Positions 9,611 to 18,752 of a DNA stretch of 64,000 nt are shown piece by piece. Source of the stretch: Bacteroidales bacterium. Its GTDB lineage: Bacteria > Bacteroidota > Bacteroidia > Bacteroidales > JAIOZK01. The notes beneath the pieces were generated by a model. That model did no database searches. It saw only the letters and a list, made by a program, of their open reading frames with translations, and was not told where the DNA came from. The stretch spans positions 62,001 to 126,000 of the forward strand of contig JAIPBS010000006.1 in assembly GCA_021738625.1 (NCBI GenBank), written 5' to 3'. The position numbers were made by a program, and so were the translations under genes. The number at the start of each line of letters is the position of its first letter. Positions within the stretch are counted from its first letter, which is position 1.

Positions 9611-9666
9611 GGTAATTGATTGTAATTTATTGTTTTGGGGGTTTGAACAGAAAGTCCCTTATAACC
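9611..9666. repeat. 56-bp direct repeat, copy 1
   Basis: This copy and 9753-9808 are 56 bases each and differ at only a few positions. Both contain GGTAATTGATTGTAATTTAT followed by GTTTTGGGGGTTTGAACAG. The 800-base spacer 9401-10197 shows no coding frame I believe in. It is made largely of short direct repeats, hairpins and degenerate CCTTATACC-like units. Confidence 0.85.
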
Positions 9667-9752
9667 TTATACCTCTATACCCCTATACCTGGAGTGCTGG
9701 AGTGTTGGAGTGTTGGGATGCAAACTGCAGACGGTAATTGATGGCAATTCAC

Positions 9753-9808
9753 GGTAATTGATTGTAATTTATAGTTTTGGGGGTTTGAACAGGTAGTCCC
9801 CTATAACC
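9753..9808. repeat. 56-bp direct repeat, copy 2
   Basis: Second copy of the repeat at 9611-9666, 142 bases further on. A REP-like dyad (CCTGGCAGCGTCC ... GGACCTGTCAGCG, 9814-9843) follows directly, and a near-identical dyad occurs at 28124-28152. Confidence 0.85.
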
Positions 9809-9903
9809 AAAAACCTGGCAGCGTCCGGCAGGACCTGTCAGCGTTTTTTAAAAATAAGCCCGATAGCCTGGTTCTGTTTTCGGTTCCTGGTTTTCAACGC
9901 AAA

Positions 9904-9930
9904 CCCGACGGGCTTCCGAAACCCGTCGGG
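9904..9930. repeat. Hairpin, CCCGACGGG/CCCGTCGGG
   Basis: Perfect nine-base arms surround a nine-base loop in the spacer before the CheB-CheR gene. No T run follows on either strand, so it is more likely a REP-type element than a terminator. Confidence 0.6.
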
Positions 9931-9961
9931 ATTATCCCCCGTAATCGGTATCCGGTATTCT

Positions 9962-9990
9962 GTAGAGACGCCCAAATTGGGCGTCTCTAC
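9962..9990. repeat. REP-like palindrome, copy 1
   Basis: Arms GTAGAGACGCCCAA and TTGGGCGTCTCTAC flank a single central base. The same palindrome with one change occurs at 15081-15109. The sequence around it, with CGGTATTC before and CCTCCCTTAT plus a TATACACC unit after, is also shared. The repeated block is therefore about 120 bases and lies on both sides of the CheB-CheR kinase gene in direct orientation. Confidence 0.8.
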
Positions 9991-10197
9991 GCCCGCCTCG
10001 TCCGTTACCCGCCTCCCTTATACCTTTATACACCTTATACCTATATTCCCATCCAGGCATTCATACACATCTGCACATTGGAGCGCGTGCAAACCTAAAT
10101 CCATTCCAATTCCTTATTTTGAAAACCACCACATATTTTGTACTTTTACGCATCAGATACTGGACGTTAAAAACGAGGTGTAACAGACAGAACTGAC

Positions 10198-11331
10198 ATG
10201 GCGACAAAAACCAACAAAAACCAGCAACCGGAAAGGAAACAGGGTTTATTACCCATCATCGGCATTGGCGCTTCCGCAGGCGGACTGAACGCCCTGAAAA
10301 AATTCTTTTCCAATGTTCCCAAAGACAGTGGGCTGGCTTACGTGGTGGTGGTGCATCTTTCACCGGAACACAAGAGCGTGCTGGCTGACCTGCTTCAGCC
10401 GAACCTCAAAATACCTGTCAGGCAGGTTACCGAGAACGTGGCACTCAAACCCAATCATGTGTATGTGATCCCGCCCAACGCCAACCTGGATACCATCGAC
10501 ACCCACCTGCGCCCAAGCAAGCTGGAAGAAAAACGCAGTGAAAGGGCGCCCATCGACCATTTTTTCCGCACCCTGGCCCGCACACATGAGGAAAACGCCA
10601 TTGGAATTATACTCACGGGTACCGGTTCCGATGGCACACTGGGTCTTAAAGAGATCAAGGAAAAAGGCGGCCTGACCATTGTACAGGACCCGCAGGAAGC
10701 CGAATACGACGGCATGCCACAAAGTGCCATTTCCACCGGTTTGATCGACCTGGTTTTGCCCCTGACGGAAATACCGGATTATATCATGAGATATACCGGC
10801 ACACGTCCGAGGCTGAAATTTATTGAAGAAGGCGAGAAACCCGATAAAGAAGAAAAAGCCCTCATTCAAAGGGTTTTTGCACAGGTGAAAGCCCGCACCG
10901 GAAGGGATTTTTCCCGTTATAAGCTCTCTACCATTTTGCGCCGCCTGCAAAGGCGCATGCAAATATATCAATTTGAAGAACTCGATGAATACCTTGAAAT
11001 CTTGCGTAAAAACCCTGAAGAGGTCAGGGCGCTTTCCGATGACTTTCTCATCAACGTGACCAACTTCTTCAGGGATACCAATGTGTTTTCTTACCTTGAG
11101 AGCAATGTCATTCCCAAAATCCTGAAGAATAAAAATAAAGATGGTGAGATCCGCATATGGTCGGTAGGATGTGCCAGTGGCGAGGAAGCCTATTCTCTTG
11201 CCGTGTTGTTTGCCGAAGCTGTTGATGACATTGATACCCCGCCTTCGATTCAGATTTTCGCATCCGATCTGCACGAAAATTCCCTGAAAAAAGCAAGGGA
11301 TGGTTTTTTCCCGGGGGGACATCCAGGTTGA
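10198..11331 (+). CDS. CheB-CheR-PAS-kinase hybrid, N-terminal fragment before a frameshift
   Basis: The 377-residue fragment holds a CheB methylesterase domain: GASAGGLNALKKFF with the catalytic Ser, VVHLSPEHKS with the His, and GTGSDGTLG with the Asp region. A CheR N-terminal domain and the start of the CheR SAM-dependent methyltransferase follow (IWSVGCASGEEAYS). The last few residues after GFFP are out of frame. Removing one G from the six-G run at 11313-11318 joins this frame to the next one with an uninterrupted CheR domain. The complete protein would have 1613 residues. No chemotaxis genes are nearby; such fusions in Bacteroidota usually act in signalling rather than chemotaxis. Confidence 0.85.
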   Translation: MATKTNKNQQPERKQGLLPIIGIGASAGGLNALKKFFSNVPKDSGLAYVVVVHLSPEHKSVLADLLQPNLKIPVRQVTENVALKPNHVYVIPPNANLDTIDTHLRPSKLEEKRSERAPIDHFFRTLARTHEENAIGIILTGTGSDGTLGLKEIKEKGGLTIVQDPQEAEYDGMPQSAISTGLIDLVLPLTEIPDYIMRYTGTRPRLKFIEEGEKPDKEEKALIQRVFAQVKARTGRDFSRYKLSTILRRLQRRMQIYQFEELDEYLEILRKNPEEVRALSDDFLINVTNFFRDTNVFSYLESNVIPKILKNKNKDGEIRIWSVGCASGEEAYSLAVLFAEAVDDIDTPPSIQIFASDLHENSLKKARDGFFPGGHPG

Positions 11332-14300
11332 TGTGAGCCTCGAGAGGCTTAAAAGGTTTTTTAATAAAGAGGACGGTGGTTACCGCATTCGCAAGGAATT
11401 GCGGGAGCGGGTGGTATTCACCCCGCACAACCTGCTGAGCGATCCGCCTTTTTCACGACTGGATATGGTGGTATGCCGCAATTTGTTGATATACCTGCAA
11501 CGGGATGTTCAGAAAGATATTTTTGAACTATTTCATTACGCTCTGCTGCCTTCTGCATATATGGTTTTGGGAACCTCTGAGAGCCAGGAGGCCAGTGAGT
11601 TGTTCAGAACCGAAAGCAAGGAACTTTCCATTTTTCGTAAAAAGAACATTAACGGGCCGGAACCCAAGCTGCCGGTTTTCCCCAGGATGAATAAAAGCTT
11701 CCATGAAAAAACAAATGAAGGATCTCTGCAACCTCCTGTTTCACAGGGTGTATTGCATCAAAAGCTGGTAGAACGCTACGGCCCTCCCAGCTTACTGCTA
11801 AGCCCCGACTATCAGGTTATGCATGTTTCCGAAAATGCCGGACGTTACCTCAGGATACAGGGAGGAGAATTCAGCAGGGATCTGTTTAAACTTGTCAGGA
11901 CTGAGTTTTCGCCTGAACTGCGATCAACACTTCACTTGGCCAAAGAAGAGAAAAAGACCGTTCGCTCAAAACCCGTCGATCTGCAAATTGACGGAAAAAC
12001 ACAGCGATTGGTTATCTCGGTGCGTGTGATCGATGAGCAGGCCAATGAAAATATGATCCTGGTGATGTTTGAGGAATATGACCTGAGGGAAAAACTACCT
12101 ACAAATGAAATCAAAGAAAAAAGCGATGCAGTGACCGCCAGGCGTATTGAAGAACTCGAGGAAGAACTGAACGAAAAACGGCAGCAATTGCAATCCATCA
12201 TTGAGGAGTATGAAACTTCGCGTGAAGAAATGAGGGCTTCCAATGAAGAATTGCAATCGTCCAACGAAGAGTTGAGATCCACCTTGGAGGAACTGGAAAC
12301 CAGCAAGGAAGAATTACAGTCGGTGAATGAGGAACTGACCACGCTTAACCAGGAAAACAGGCATAAAGTGGCGGAACTCAGCCAGATGTCGGATGATCTG
12401 CAAAACCTGTTGGCTTCCACACAGATCGCCACTCTTTTCCTGAACAGGGAATTCCGGATCATGCGCTATACCCCCAGACTCGGTGAATTGTTCAACATTC
12501 GCCCGGCCGACCGCGGCAGGCTGATCTCCGACATTACCAACAAAATGAATTACGATGAGCTTGTACCCGATGCCAAAAAAGTGATCAAAAGCCTGCAGCC
12601 CGTTGAAAGGGAGATCGAAGATACCAACGGAAATACCTACCTGACACGCCTGTTGCCTTACCGCAGCACAGATGACAAAATAGATGGCGTGGTCATCACT
12701 TTTATTGATATCAGCGGAAGAATTAATGCTCAAAAGGAATTGGAAAAGGAAAAAACATATGCCGAAAGCATCTTTGAAACCATGCATGAACCCCTGTTGG
12801 TGCTCAACCCGGATCTCACTGTAAAGTCGACAAACCAGGCCTTTTACGATCATTTTGAAGTGAAGGAAGCAGAAACAATTGGCCGTAAGATCTACCAACT
12901 CGGCAACAATCAATGGGATATACCGGCCTTGCGGAAACTACTTGAGGAGGTGCTGCCCGACAGCAATGTTTTCAATGATTTTGAGGTGGAGCATGAATTT
13001 GAAGACATTGGCCGCCGAATCATGCTGGTCAATGCCCGCCGCCTCGACCATGTGCAATTGATCCTGCTGGGCATCCGCGACATCACCGAAAGAAAACAGA
13101 GAGAAGAAATGATCCGCAACAGCGAGGAACGCCTCCGCCTGACCATGGACGCTACAGATATCGGAAGTTGGATGAGAGATGAAGGCGATGTTGTGGAATA
13201 CATGGATGAAAACAATATCAGTTTGCTGGGATTAAGCGATGGGAAAAATGATTTTACCTTAGAGGAAATATACAAGTGTATTCATCCTGAAGACAAAGAC
13301 AAAGTTAGCCATGCAGTAAAAAAGGCCTGGGATGAAAAGGGGGAGTTCAACCTTGAATTCAGGATCGGGACCAAAAAGGATTTCCGCTGGCTGGCAAGCC
13401 GGGGTCGGATCATAAAACCTAATGATAAGCACAAAATGATCGGGATCAATTATGATATCACCGAAAGAAAAAGGCATGAAGAAGAACTTGGGCTTTCAAA
13501 GGAGAAATACCAAAATTTGTTCGATTCGATTGATGAAGGTTTTTGCATTATTGAAGTCATTTTCGACGAAAAGGATAAAGTTGTTGATTACAGGTTTCTT
13601 GAAATAAATCCTGCTTTTGAGAAGCATACCGGAATAAAAAATGCAACAGGCAAACGCATGCGGGAAGTGGAGCCGAGTCATGAAGAGCATTGGTTTGAAA
13701 CCTATGGCCGCATCGCCAAAACAGGTAAATCGGAACGTTTTGTTAATTACGCCAAATATCTGGATAATCGCTGGTATGATGTATATGCATTCTGTGTGGG
13801 TGAGCCACAGGGAAATAAAGTGGCTGTGATCTTTAATGATATCAGTGCAAAGAAGAAATATGAGAAAGAATTATATGAAGCCCGTGAGGAAGCCGAAGAA
13901 GCCGCCCGGGCCAAGGAAGACTTTCTGGCACATATGAGCCATGAAATACGCACCCCGCTGAATGCAGTAGCGGGTCTGTCGCATTTGCTGCTGAAACACA
14001 ATCATCTGCCTGAGCAGCGTGAAAATCTGCACAACCTGAAGATTGCAGCGGATAACCTCAACAGGCTAATCAACGACATCCTTGATTTCAGCAAGATACA
14101 GGCAGGCAAGGTGCAAATGGAAGTTGAAACCATCGACTTCAAGGAGTTTTTGAAGGACGTATTCAAAGTACACCGTGGGCAGGCCGATGACAAGCGCCTG
14201 AAACTGGAATATAATTTGGATAGCGATATTCCGCGGGTACTCAGGTTCGATGGTCTGAAACTCTCGCATGTGCTGCACAATCTTTTGAGCAATGCCGTAA

Positions 14301-15040
14301 AATTTACCCCCGAAGGTTATATTAGGCTGGATGTGAATCTGAAAAAAAAGGAAAAGAAAAACCTTTGGCTGAAGTTCAGTGTGCGGGATAGCGGCATCGG
14401 TATACCCGGCGATAAACTTGAATCCATCTTCGACGTGTTTTCTCAGGCAGATAACTCAACGGTAAGGACATACGGCGGCACAGGCCTGGGCCTGACCATC
14501 ACCAAGCTGTACCTCGAAATGATGGGCAGCAGCATAGAAGTTGAAAGCGTAGAAGGGAAGGGTTCTGTTTTTTCTTTTGTGCTTAAGGTTGAAGAAGACG
14601 GAGAGCCTGCAAAAGTCCAACAGCAAAAGTATGAGCCGAAATATGCGGAGATTGATCTGAATCAGCTTTGCGTGCTTATTGTGGAGGATGACGAATACAA
14701 CCGCATGATCATGGAGCAGTTGTTTGAGATGTGGGAAGTAGATTACGACACGGCTGGCAACGGCAAACAGGCACTGGAACAGGCCGCATCCAACAAATAC
14801 GACCTCATTTTGATGGATGTGCGCATGCCCGTGATGGATGGTTATGAAGCCACGCGTAAAATACGGGAACTGTCCGGCTACAACAATGTGCCCGTGATCG
14901 CCCTCACCGCCGATATTTCGCAAAGTGTAAAGAGAGAAGTACAAAAAGGCCTGTTCGACGACCTTAGCCTCAAACCCGTCGACCCCGATAACATGAACCT
15001 GATGATCAGGAGAGTGCTGGCGCAGCGGCAGAAGGGATGA
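11300..15040 (+). CDS. CheB-CheR-PAS-kinase hybrid, C-terminal part after the frameshift
   Basis: The open frame continues the CheR domain (LERLKRFFNKEDGGYRI, then VVCRNLLIYL). It then has a PAS-like segment, a long coiled coil rich in NEEL repeats at about residues 280-370, and four or so PAS/PAC units. After these come a HisKA domain (HMSHEIRTPLNAVAGLSHLL), an HATPase with DSGIGIP and GGTGLGLTI, and a C-terminal receiver with LILMDVRMPVMDGYEA. The ATG at 11300 is upstream of the shift point and is unlikely to be a true start. The gene is either a pseudogene, a frameshifted phase variant, or carries a homopolymer sequencing error. All downstream domains look intact, which favours a recent event or error. 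Confidence 0.85.
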   Translation: MVFSRGDIQVDVSLERLKRFFNKEDGGYRIRKELRERVVFTPHNLLSDPPFSRLDMVVCRNLLIYLQRDVQKDIFELFHYALLPSAYMVLGTSESQEASELFRTESKELSIFRKKNINGPEPKLPVFPRMNKSFHEKTNEGSLQPPVSQGVLHQKLVERYGPPSLLLSPDYQVMHVSENAGRYLRIQGGEFSRDLFKLVRTEFSPELRSTLHLAKEEKKTVRSKPVDLQIDGKTQRLVISVRVIDEQANENMILVMFEEYDLREKLPTNEIKEKSDAVTARRIEELEEELNEKRQQLQSIIEEYETSREEMRASNEELQSSNEELRSTLEELETSKEELQSVNEELTTLNQENRHKVAELSQMSDDLQNLLASTQIATLFLNREFRIMRYTPRLGELFNIRPADRGRLISDITNKMNYDELVPDAKKVIKSLQPVEREIEDTNGNTYLTRLLPYRSTDDKIDGVVITFIDISGRINAQKELEKEKTYAESIFETMHEPLLVLNPDLTVKSTNQAFYDHFEVKEAETIGRKIYQLGNNQWDIPALRKLLEEVLPDSNVFNDFEVEHEFEDIGRRIMLVNARRLDHVQLILLGIRDITERKQREEMIRNSEERLRLTMDATDIGSWMRDEGDVVEYMDENNISLLGLSDGKNDFTLEEIYKCIHPEDKDKVSHAVKKAWDEKGEFNLEFRIGTKKDFRWLASRGRIIKPNDKHKMIGINYDITERKRHEEELGLSKEKYQNLFDSIDEGFCIIEVIFDEKDKVVDYRFLEINPAFEKHTGIKNATGKRMREVEPSHEEHWFETYGRIAKTGKSERFVNYAKYLDNRWYDVYAFCVGEPQGNKVAVIFNDISAKKKYEKELYEAREEAEEAARAKEDFLAHMSHEIRTPLNAVAGLSHLLLKHNHLPEQRENLHNLKIAADNLNRLINDILDFSKIQAGKVQMEVETIDFKEFLKDVFKVHRGQADDKRLKLEYNLDSDIPRVLRFDGLKLSHVLHNLLSNAVKFTPEGYIRLDVNLKKKEKKNLWLKFSVRDSGIGIPGDKLESIFDVFSQADNSTVRTYGGTGLGLTITKLYLEMMGSSIEVESVEGKGSVFSFVLKVEEDGEPAKVQQQKYEPKYAEIDLNQLCVLIVEDDEYNRMIMEQLFEMWEVDYDTAGNGKQALEQAASNKYDLILMDVRMPVMDGYEATRKIRELSGYNNVPVIALTADISQSVKREVQKGLFDDLSLKPVDPDNMNLMIRRVLAQRQKG
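11313..11318 (+). other. Frameshift site in a G6 run
   Basis: The run CCCGGGGGGAC reads PGG-H in the upstream frame. With five G it reads FFPGDIQVDV, which is what CheR proteins have here. The disruption is therefore exactly one extra G. Confidence 0.85.
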
Positions 15041-15080
15041 GGATGATTTCCCGTATTCAGTAATCGGTAATCGGTATTCC

Positions 15081-15109
15081 GTAGAGACGCCCAATTTGGG
15101 CGTCTCTAA
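15081..15109. repeat. REP-like palindrome, copy 2
   Basis: The arms GTAGAGACGCCCAA and TTGGGCGTCTCTA are the same as at 9962-9990. The rest of the 15041-15359 spacer holds the flanking part of the shared block (CGGTAATCGGTATTCC before, CCTCCCTTAT and CTTTATACACC units after) and no recognisable gene. Confidence 0.8.
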
Positions 15110-15346
15110 CCCTGTTCGGCCTGTGCCTTCTGCCTCCCTTATTTCCTTTATACACCCTATACCACTATATCCCTTCAAAACCCGGGTGAGGTCGTCCAGA
15201 CCGACCGACTGCCAGCAGCAATCCATCATTCCATCACACCATCACAACAGGTGTTTGTGACATTGTCAAAACAACCAACATTCATGCATCATGGCTAAGA
15301 ACCCAATTTTCAAACCTGCCGGTTTCCCCACTTCCCGCTTTATTGG

Positions 15347-15354
15347 TACCTTTG
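15347..15354 (+). promoter_or_regulatory. Possible -7 element before hutI
   Basis: TACCTTTG matches TAnnTTTG and ends five bases before the ATG at 15360. If used, the hutI transcript would be nearly leaderless, and the upstream ATG at 15291 could not be the start. There is no clear -33 TTTG. Confidence 0.3.
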
Positions 15355-15359
15355 CATAC

Positions 15360-16628
15360 ATGATGAAAAACAGGATATTGATCAAAAATATAAAGCAGCT
15401 CGTCAATGTCAGGGACGAAGGCATTTTGAAAGTTGCTGGTAAGGAAATGGCCGGCCTGCCGTCCATTCAGAACGCATACCTGGTTGTTGAGGGAGAAAAG
15501 ATCGCCACTTTCGGGAAAATGGAAGAAGCCGGATACAATGAAAATGAATTCGACCGGGTAATCGATGCCGGCGGGAAAATGGTTTTCCCGGCCTGGTGCG
15601 ACAGCCATACCCACCTGGTTTTCCCCAAGACAAGGGAGATCGAATACATCGATAAGATCAAAGGCCTGTCCTACGAAGAAATTGCCAAAAGGGGTGGCGG
15701 CATCCTGAATTCAGCCAGGATGATGCGTGAAGCTTCAGAAGAGCAGTTGTATGAAGACGCCATGCAACGTATCGACGAGATCGTCACATACGGCACCGGA
15801 GCCGTGGAAATCAAAAGCGGCTACGGCCTCGAAACCGAAGCCGAAATGAAGATGCTGCGTGTGATCAGAAAATTGAAGGAGAACTCGGATGTGGAGATCA
15901 AAGCCACTTTCCTGGGTGCTCATTCCATCCCTCCCGAATACAAATCCGATCCGGATGAATATGTGGATATCGTGATAAATGAAATGATCCCACGCGTGGC
16001 CGGTGAAGACCTGGCAGACTATATAGACGTTTTCTGCGACCGGGGCTTTTTTAGCGTGGAGCAAACCGACCGGATTCTGATGGCCGGCCTTAAGCACGGC
16101 CTCATTCCCAAAATACATGCCAATGAGTTGGATTACTCAGGCGGAATACAGGTGGGCGTTAAATACGATGCGCTTTCGGTCGATCATTTGGAATATACCG
16201 GCGATGAAGAGATCGAATCCCTGTTGAATTCCGAAACCATGCCGACTGTTCTGCCGGGCGCTGCATTTTTCCTGGGCATGATCTACGCTCCGGTTCGAAA
16301 GATGATCGACGCCGGCTTGCCGCTTTGCCTGGCCAGTGATTTCAATCCCGGTTCCTCTCCTTCCGGAAATATGCAATTGATCCTTTCGATGGGAAGCATC
16401 CTTTACCGCTTGCTTCCTGAGGAGGGCATCAACGCCTGCACCCTCAACGGCGCCTATGCCATGGGCCTGGCAGAAGAAATGGGAAGCATCACCAAAGGCA
16501 AGACAGCCAGCCTGTTCATAACAAAGGAAATCCCAACCTATGAATTTATGCCCTATTATTACGGAAGTAATAAAGTAGATTCCGTAATTTTGAAGGGGAA
16601 AATAATCAAGCAAAATATCAATCGATAA
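15360..16628 (+). CDS. hutI: Imidazolonepropionase
   Basis: It hydrolyses 4-imidazolone-5-propanoate to N-formimino-L-glutamate in histidine degradation. The protein belongs to the metal-dependent amidohydrolases. The metal-binding pair lies in WCDSHTHLVFPKTRE, further His residues in LGAHSIPPEY and IHANELDYSGG, and the catalytic Asp in CLASDFNPGSSPS. The frame is open from 15291 (445 residues), but the first 23 residues do not resemble the family. The ATG at 15360 gives 422 residues, close to the usual length, so I chose it. The ftcD gene follows 15 bases later and uses the product. Confidence 0.9.
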   Translation: MMKNRILIKNIKQLVNVRDEGILKVAGKEMAGLPSIQNAYLVVEGEKIATFGKMEEAGYNENEFDRVIDAGGKMVFPAWCDSHTHLVFPKTREIEYIDKIKGLSYEEIAKRGGGILNSARMMREASEEQLYEDAMQRIDEIVTYGTGAVEIKSGYGLETEAEMKMLRVIRKLKENSDVEIKATFLGAHSIPPEYKSDPDEYVDIVINEMIPRVAGEDLADYIDVFCDRGFFSVEQTDRILMAGLKHGLIPKIHANELDYSGGIQVGVKYDALSVDHLEYTGDEEIESLLNSETMPTVLPGAAFFLGMIYAPVRKMIDAGLPLCLASDFNPGSSPSGNMQLILSMGSILYRLLPEEGINACTLNGAYAMGLAEEMGSITKGKTASLFITKEIPTYEFMPYYYGSNKVDSVILKGKIIKQNINR

Positions 16629-16643
16629 AAACCCAGGTATTAT

Positions 16644-18335
16644 ATGAAGAAACTAGTCGAATGCGTGCCGAATTTCAGTGAAGGCCGCGACATGAACGTA
16701 ATCAAGCAGATAACAGATGAGATTGAAAGTGTTGAAGGCGTGAAATTGTTGGATGTGGATCCGGGCAAAGCCACCAACCGGACGGTGGTTACCTTTGTGG
16801 GCCATCCCGACGATGTGATCGAGGCGGCTTTCCTGGCCATTAAAAAGGCTTCGAAGGTGATCGACATGAGCAAACACAAAGGCGAGCACCCACGCATGGG
16901 CGCTACCGACGTTTGCCCGCTGGTCCCCGTGGCCGGCATGGACATGGAAGAAACCATCGAATATGCCAACAAACTGGCCAAAAGGGTGGGCGAAGAACTG
17001 GAAATCCCCATCTTTATGTATGAATATGCAGCCAAAGAAGAAAAACGGACAAACCTGGCCGGCATCCGTGCAGGGGAATACGAAGGCATGCCCGACAAAT
17101 TGCAGAAACCCGAGTGGAAACCGGATTACGGTCCGGCGAAGTTCAACCCGAAAACTGGCGTAACTGCCGTTGGCGCCAGGGATTTCCTGGTGGCATTCAA
17201 TGTTAACCTGAATACCACCTCCACCCGCAGGGCCAATGCCGTGGCATTCGACGTGCGCGAGAAAGGCCGCGTAAAAAGGAAAGGACATCCGCTGCTGGGC
17301 GAGGTGGTTAAAGACGATAAAGGGAAAAAGGTATGGATGCCCGGAAGCCTGAAAGCCGTAAAGGCCATCGGCTGGTTTATTGAAGAATATGGTATCGCTC
17401 AGATCAGTATGAACCTGACCAATATCAGCACCACACCTGTGCATGTGGCTTTTGATGAGGTGTGCAAACGGGCTGAGGCCAGGGGGCTGCGTGTGACCGG
17501 CTCCGAGCTTGTCGGACTGATCCCGCTTAAAGGCATGCTGGATGCAGGAAAATATTTTCTCACCAAACAACAACGTTCGCTGGGTGTTTCTGAAAGCGAG
17601 CTGATCAAGATCGCCGTGATGTCGATGGGTCTGGATGATTTGAAACCTTTTAACCCAAGAGAAAAGATCATCGAATATATGATAGAGGAGGAAGGCAGCA
17701 GCAGGCTGGCCGATATGACTCTGACTGAATTTGCCGATGAAACCGCATCGGAATCACCCGCCCCGGGTGGCGGCTCTATCTCCGCATATGTCGGTGCCCT
17801 GGGCGTTTCGCTTGGAACAATGGTGGCCAACCTGTCCTCGCATAAGCGTGGCTGGGACGAACGCTGGAAGGAATTCTCGGATTGGGCGGAAAAGGGGCAA
17901 AAGCTGAAAGACGAGTTGATGCGCCTGGTGGATGAGGACACCCGCGCATTCAACAAGATCATGGATGCTTTCGGCATGTCGAAAAGCACCGATGAAGAGA
18001 AGAAAGCCAGGAAAGAAGCCATCGAATCCGCATCCAAATATGCCATGGAGGTTCCATTCAGAGTGATGGAAAAGGCATACGAATCAATGGAGGTGATGGA
18101 AGCCATGGCAAAAGAAGGCAACCCCAACAGTGTCTCCGATGCAGGTGTGGGAGCCCTTTGTGCCCGTACGGCAGTGCTTGGGGCCTATCTGAATGTAAAG
18201 ATCAATGCAGGAGGAATAAACGATCAAAAATTCATCAGCAGTTTGATCAACAAAGGTTCGGATCTGGCAGAAAAGGCCCACAGAAAGGAAGAGCGCATCC
18301 TGCACATCGTGAATCAGAAGATCGCAGAATTGTAG
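16644..18335 (+). CDS. ftcD: Bifunctional glutamate formimidoyltransferase / formimidotetrahydrofolate cyclodeaminase
   Basis: The 563-residue protein fuses the two folate enzymes that act after HutI. The N-terminal formiminotransferase covers about residues 1-325 (ECVPNFSEGRD, HPRMGATDVCPLVP). The C-terminal cyclodeaminase covers about 345-560 (ASESPAPGGGSISAYVGALG, the family signature). It moves the formimino group from formiminoglutamate to tetrahydrofolate and then releases ammonia to give methenyl-THF. The same fusion occurs in animals and many Bacteroidota. It is in an operon with hutI; hutH and hutU are not in the window. Confidence 0.94.
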   Translation: MKKLVECVPNFSEGRDMNVIKQITDEIESVEGVKLLDVDPGKATNRTVVTFVGHPDDVIEAAFLAIKKASKVIDMSKHKGEHPRMGATDVCPLVPVAGMDMEETIEYANKLAKRVGEELEIPIFMYEYAAKEEKRTNLAGIRAGEYEGMPDKLQKPEWKPDYGPAKFNPKTGVTAVGARDFLVAFNVNLNTTSTRRANAVAFDVREKGRVKRKGHPLLGEVVKDDKGKKVWMPGSLKAVKAIGWFIEEYGIAQISMNLTNISTTPVHVAFDEVCKRAEARGLRVTGSELVGLIPLKGMLDAGKYFLTKQQRSLGVSESELIKIAVMSMGLDDLKPFNPREKIIEYMIEEEGSSRLADMTLTEFADETASESPAPGGGSISAYVGALGVSLGTMVANLSSHKRGWDERWKEFSDWAEKGQKLKDELMRLVDEDTRAFNKIMDAFGMSKSTDEEKKARKEAIESASKYAMEVPFRVMEKAYESMEVMEAMAKEGNPNSVSDAGVGALCARTAVLGAYLNVKINAGGINDQKFISSLINKGSDLAEKAHRKEERILHIVNQKIAEL

Positions 18336-18340
18336 GTTGG

Positions 18341-18440
18341 ATCCGCCTGAGATGGACGAGGGTGCATATCCCACCACCTGGGGCGTTTTTCAATATTCCA
18401 TTCAATACCCTGCTACTTTACGGCGGGGTAATTTATTTGT
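18341..18440. repeat. Dispersed about 100-bp repeat, copy 1
   Basis: The block starts ATCCGCCTGA and has GGGGCGTTTTTCAAT at the same 54-base distance as the copy at 20598-20696. Both end near TTATTTGTA. The middle is less conserved. It lies in the 417-base spacer between ftcD and the Dabb gene. Confidence 0.7.
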
Positions 18441-18468
18441 AACGCAAAGATTCCGGAATAAATTAATG

Positions 18469-18485
18469 CGACTTCTACGAAGTCG
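18469..18485. repeat. Short hairpin CGACTTC/GAAGTCG
   Basis: Seven-base perfect arms flank a TAC loop. It is one of several similar dyads in this spacer; others are at 18524-18538 and 18695-18711 (GGACTTC/GAAGTCC). Confidence 0.6.
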
Positions 18486-18510
18486 ATGGTGGATATATTG
18501 GGGTTCTTTT

Positions 18511-18670
18511 GCTACAATAATGTGACCTCTACAAGGTCGATGTGCCCATTCATTAAAGGTGTTACGAGGATATATGTGAATAATGCTGTTAATTGGATTG
18601 GGAATTATTGACCTGTTTCAACTCGGCTTTCTCTGTCAACACGATCCCATAGGGATCACATTATTGTAGC
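18511..18670. repeat. 160-bp element bounded by inverted repeats (REP pair or MITE-like)
   Basis: GCTACAATAATGTGA at 18511-18525 is matched exactly by its reverse complement at 18656-18670. Similarity extends inward to about 23 bases with a few mismatches. Each end carries a small hairpin (GACCT/AGGTC; GATCCC/GGGATC). The interior has no open frame. No clear target duplication flanks it, so a pair of inverted REP elements is as likely as a miniature transposable element. Confidence 0.7.
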
Positions 18671-18720
18671 ACGGATATTGGCTTTAAACTGGACGGACTT
18701 CGGAGAAGTCCCATTATCTT

Positions 18721-18728
18721 TATCTTTG
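18721..18728 (+). promoter_or_regulatory. -7 promoter element for the Dabb gene
   Basis: TATCTTTG matches TAnnTTTG and lies 24 bases before the ATG at 18753. It also argues against the longer frame start at 18678, which would be upstream of this promoter. Confidence 0.5.
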
Positions 18729-18752
18729 TATAAATCCAAAAACCTACACATC

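Noticed and set aside
11300-11331. Programmed ribosomal frameshift in the CheB-CheR gene
   Set aside because: No known slippery heptamer with downstream structure was seen, and homologues encode the protein in one frame; a mutation or sequencing error is simpler.
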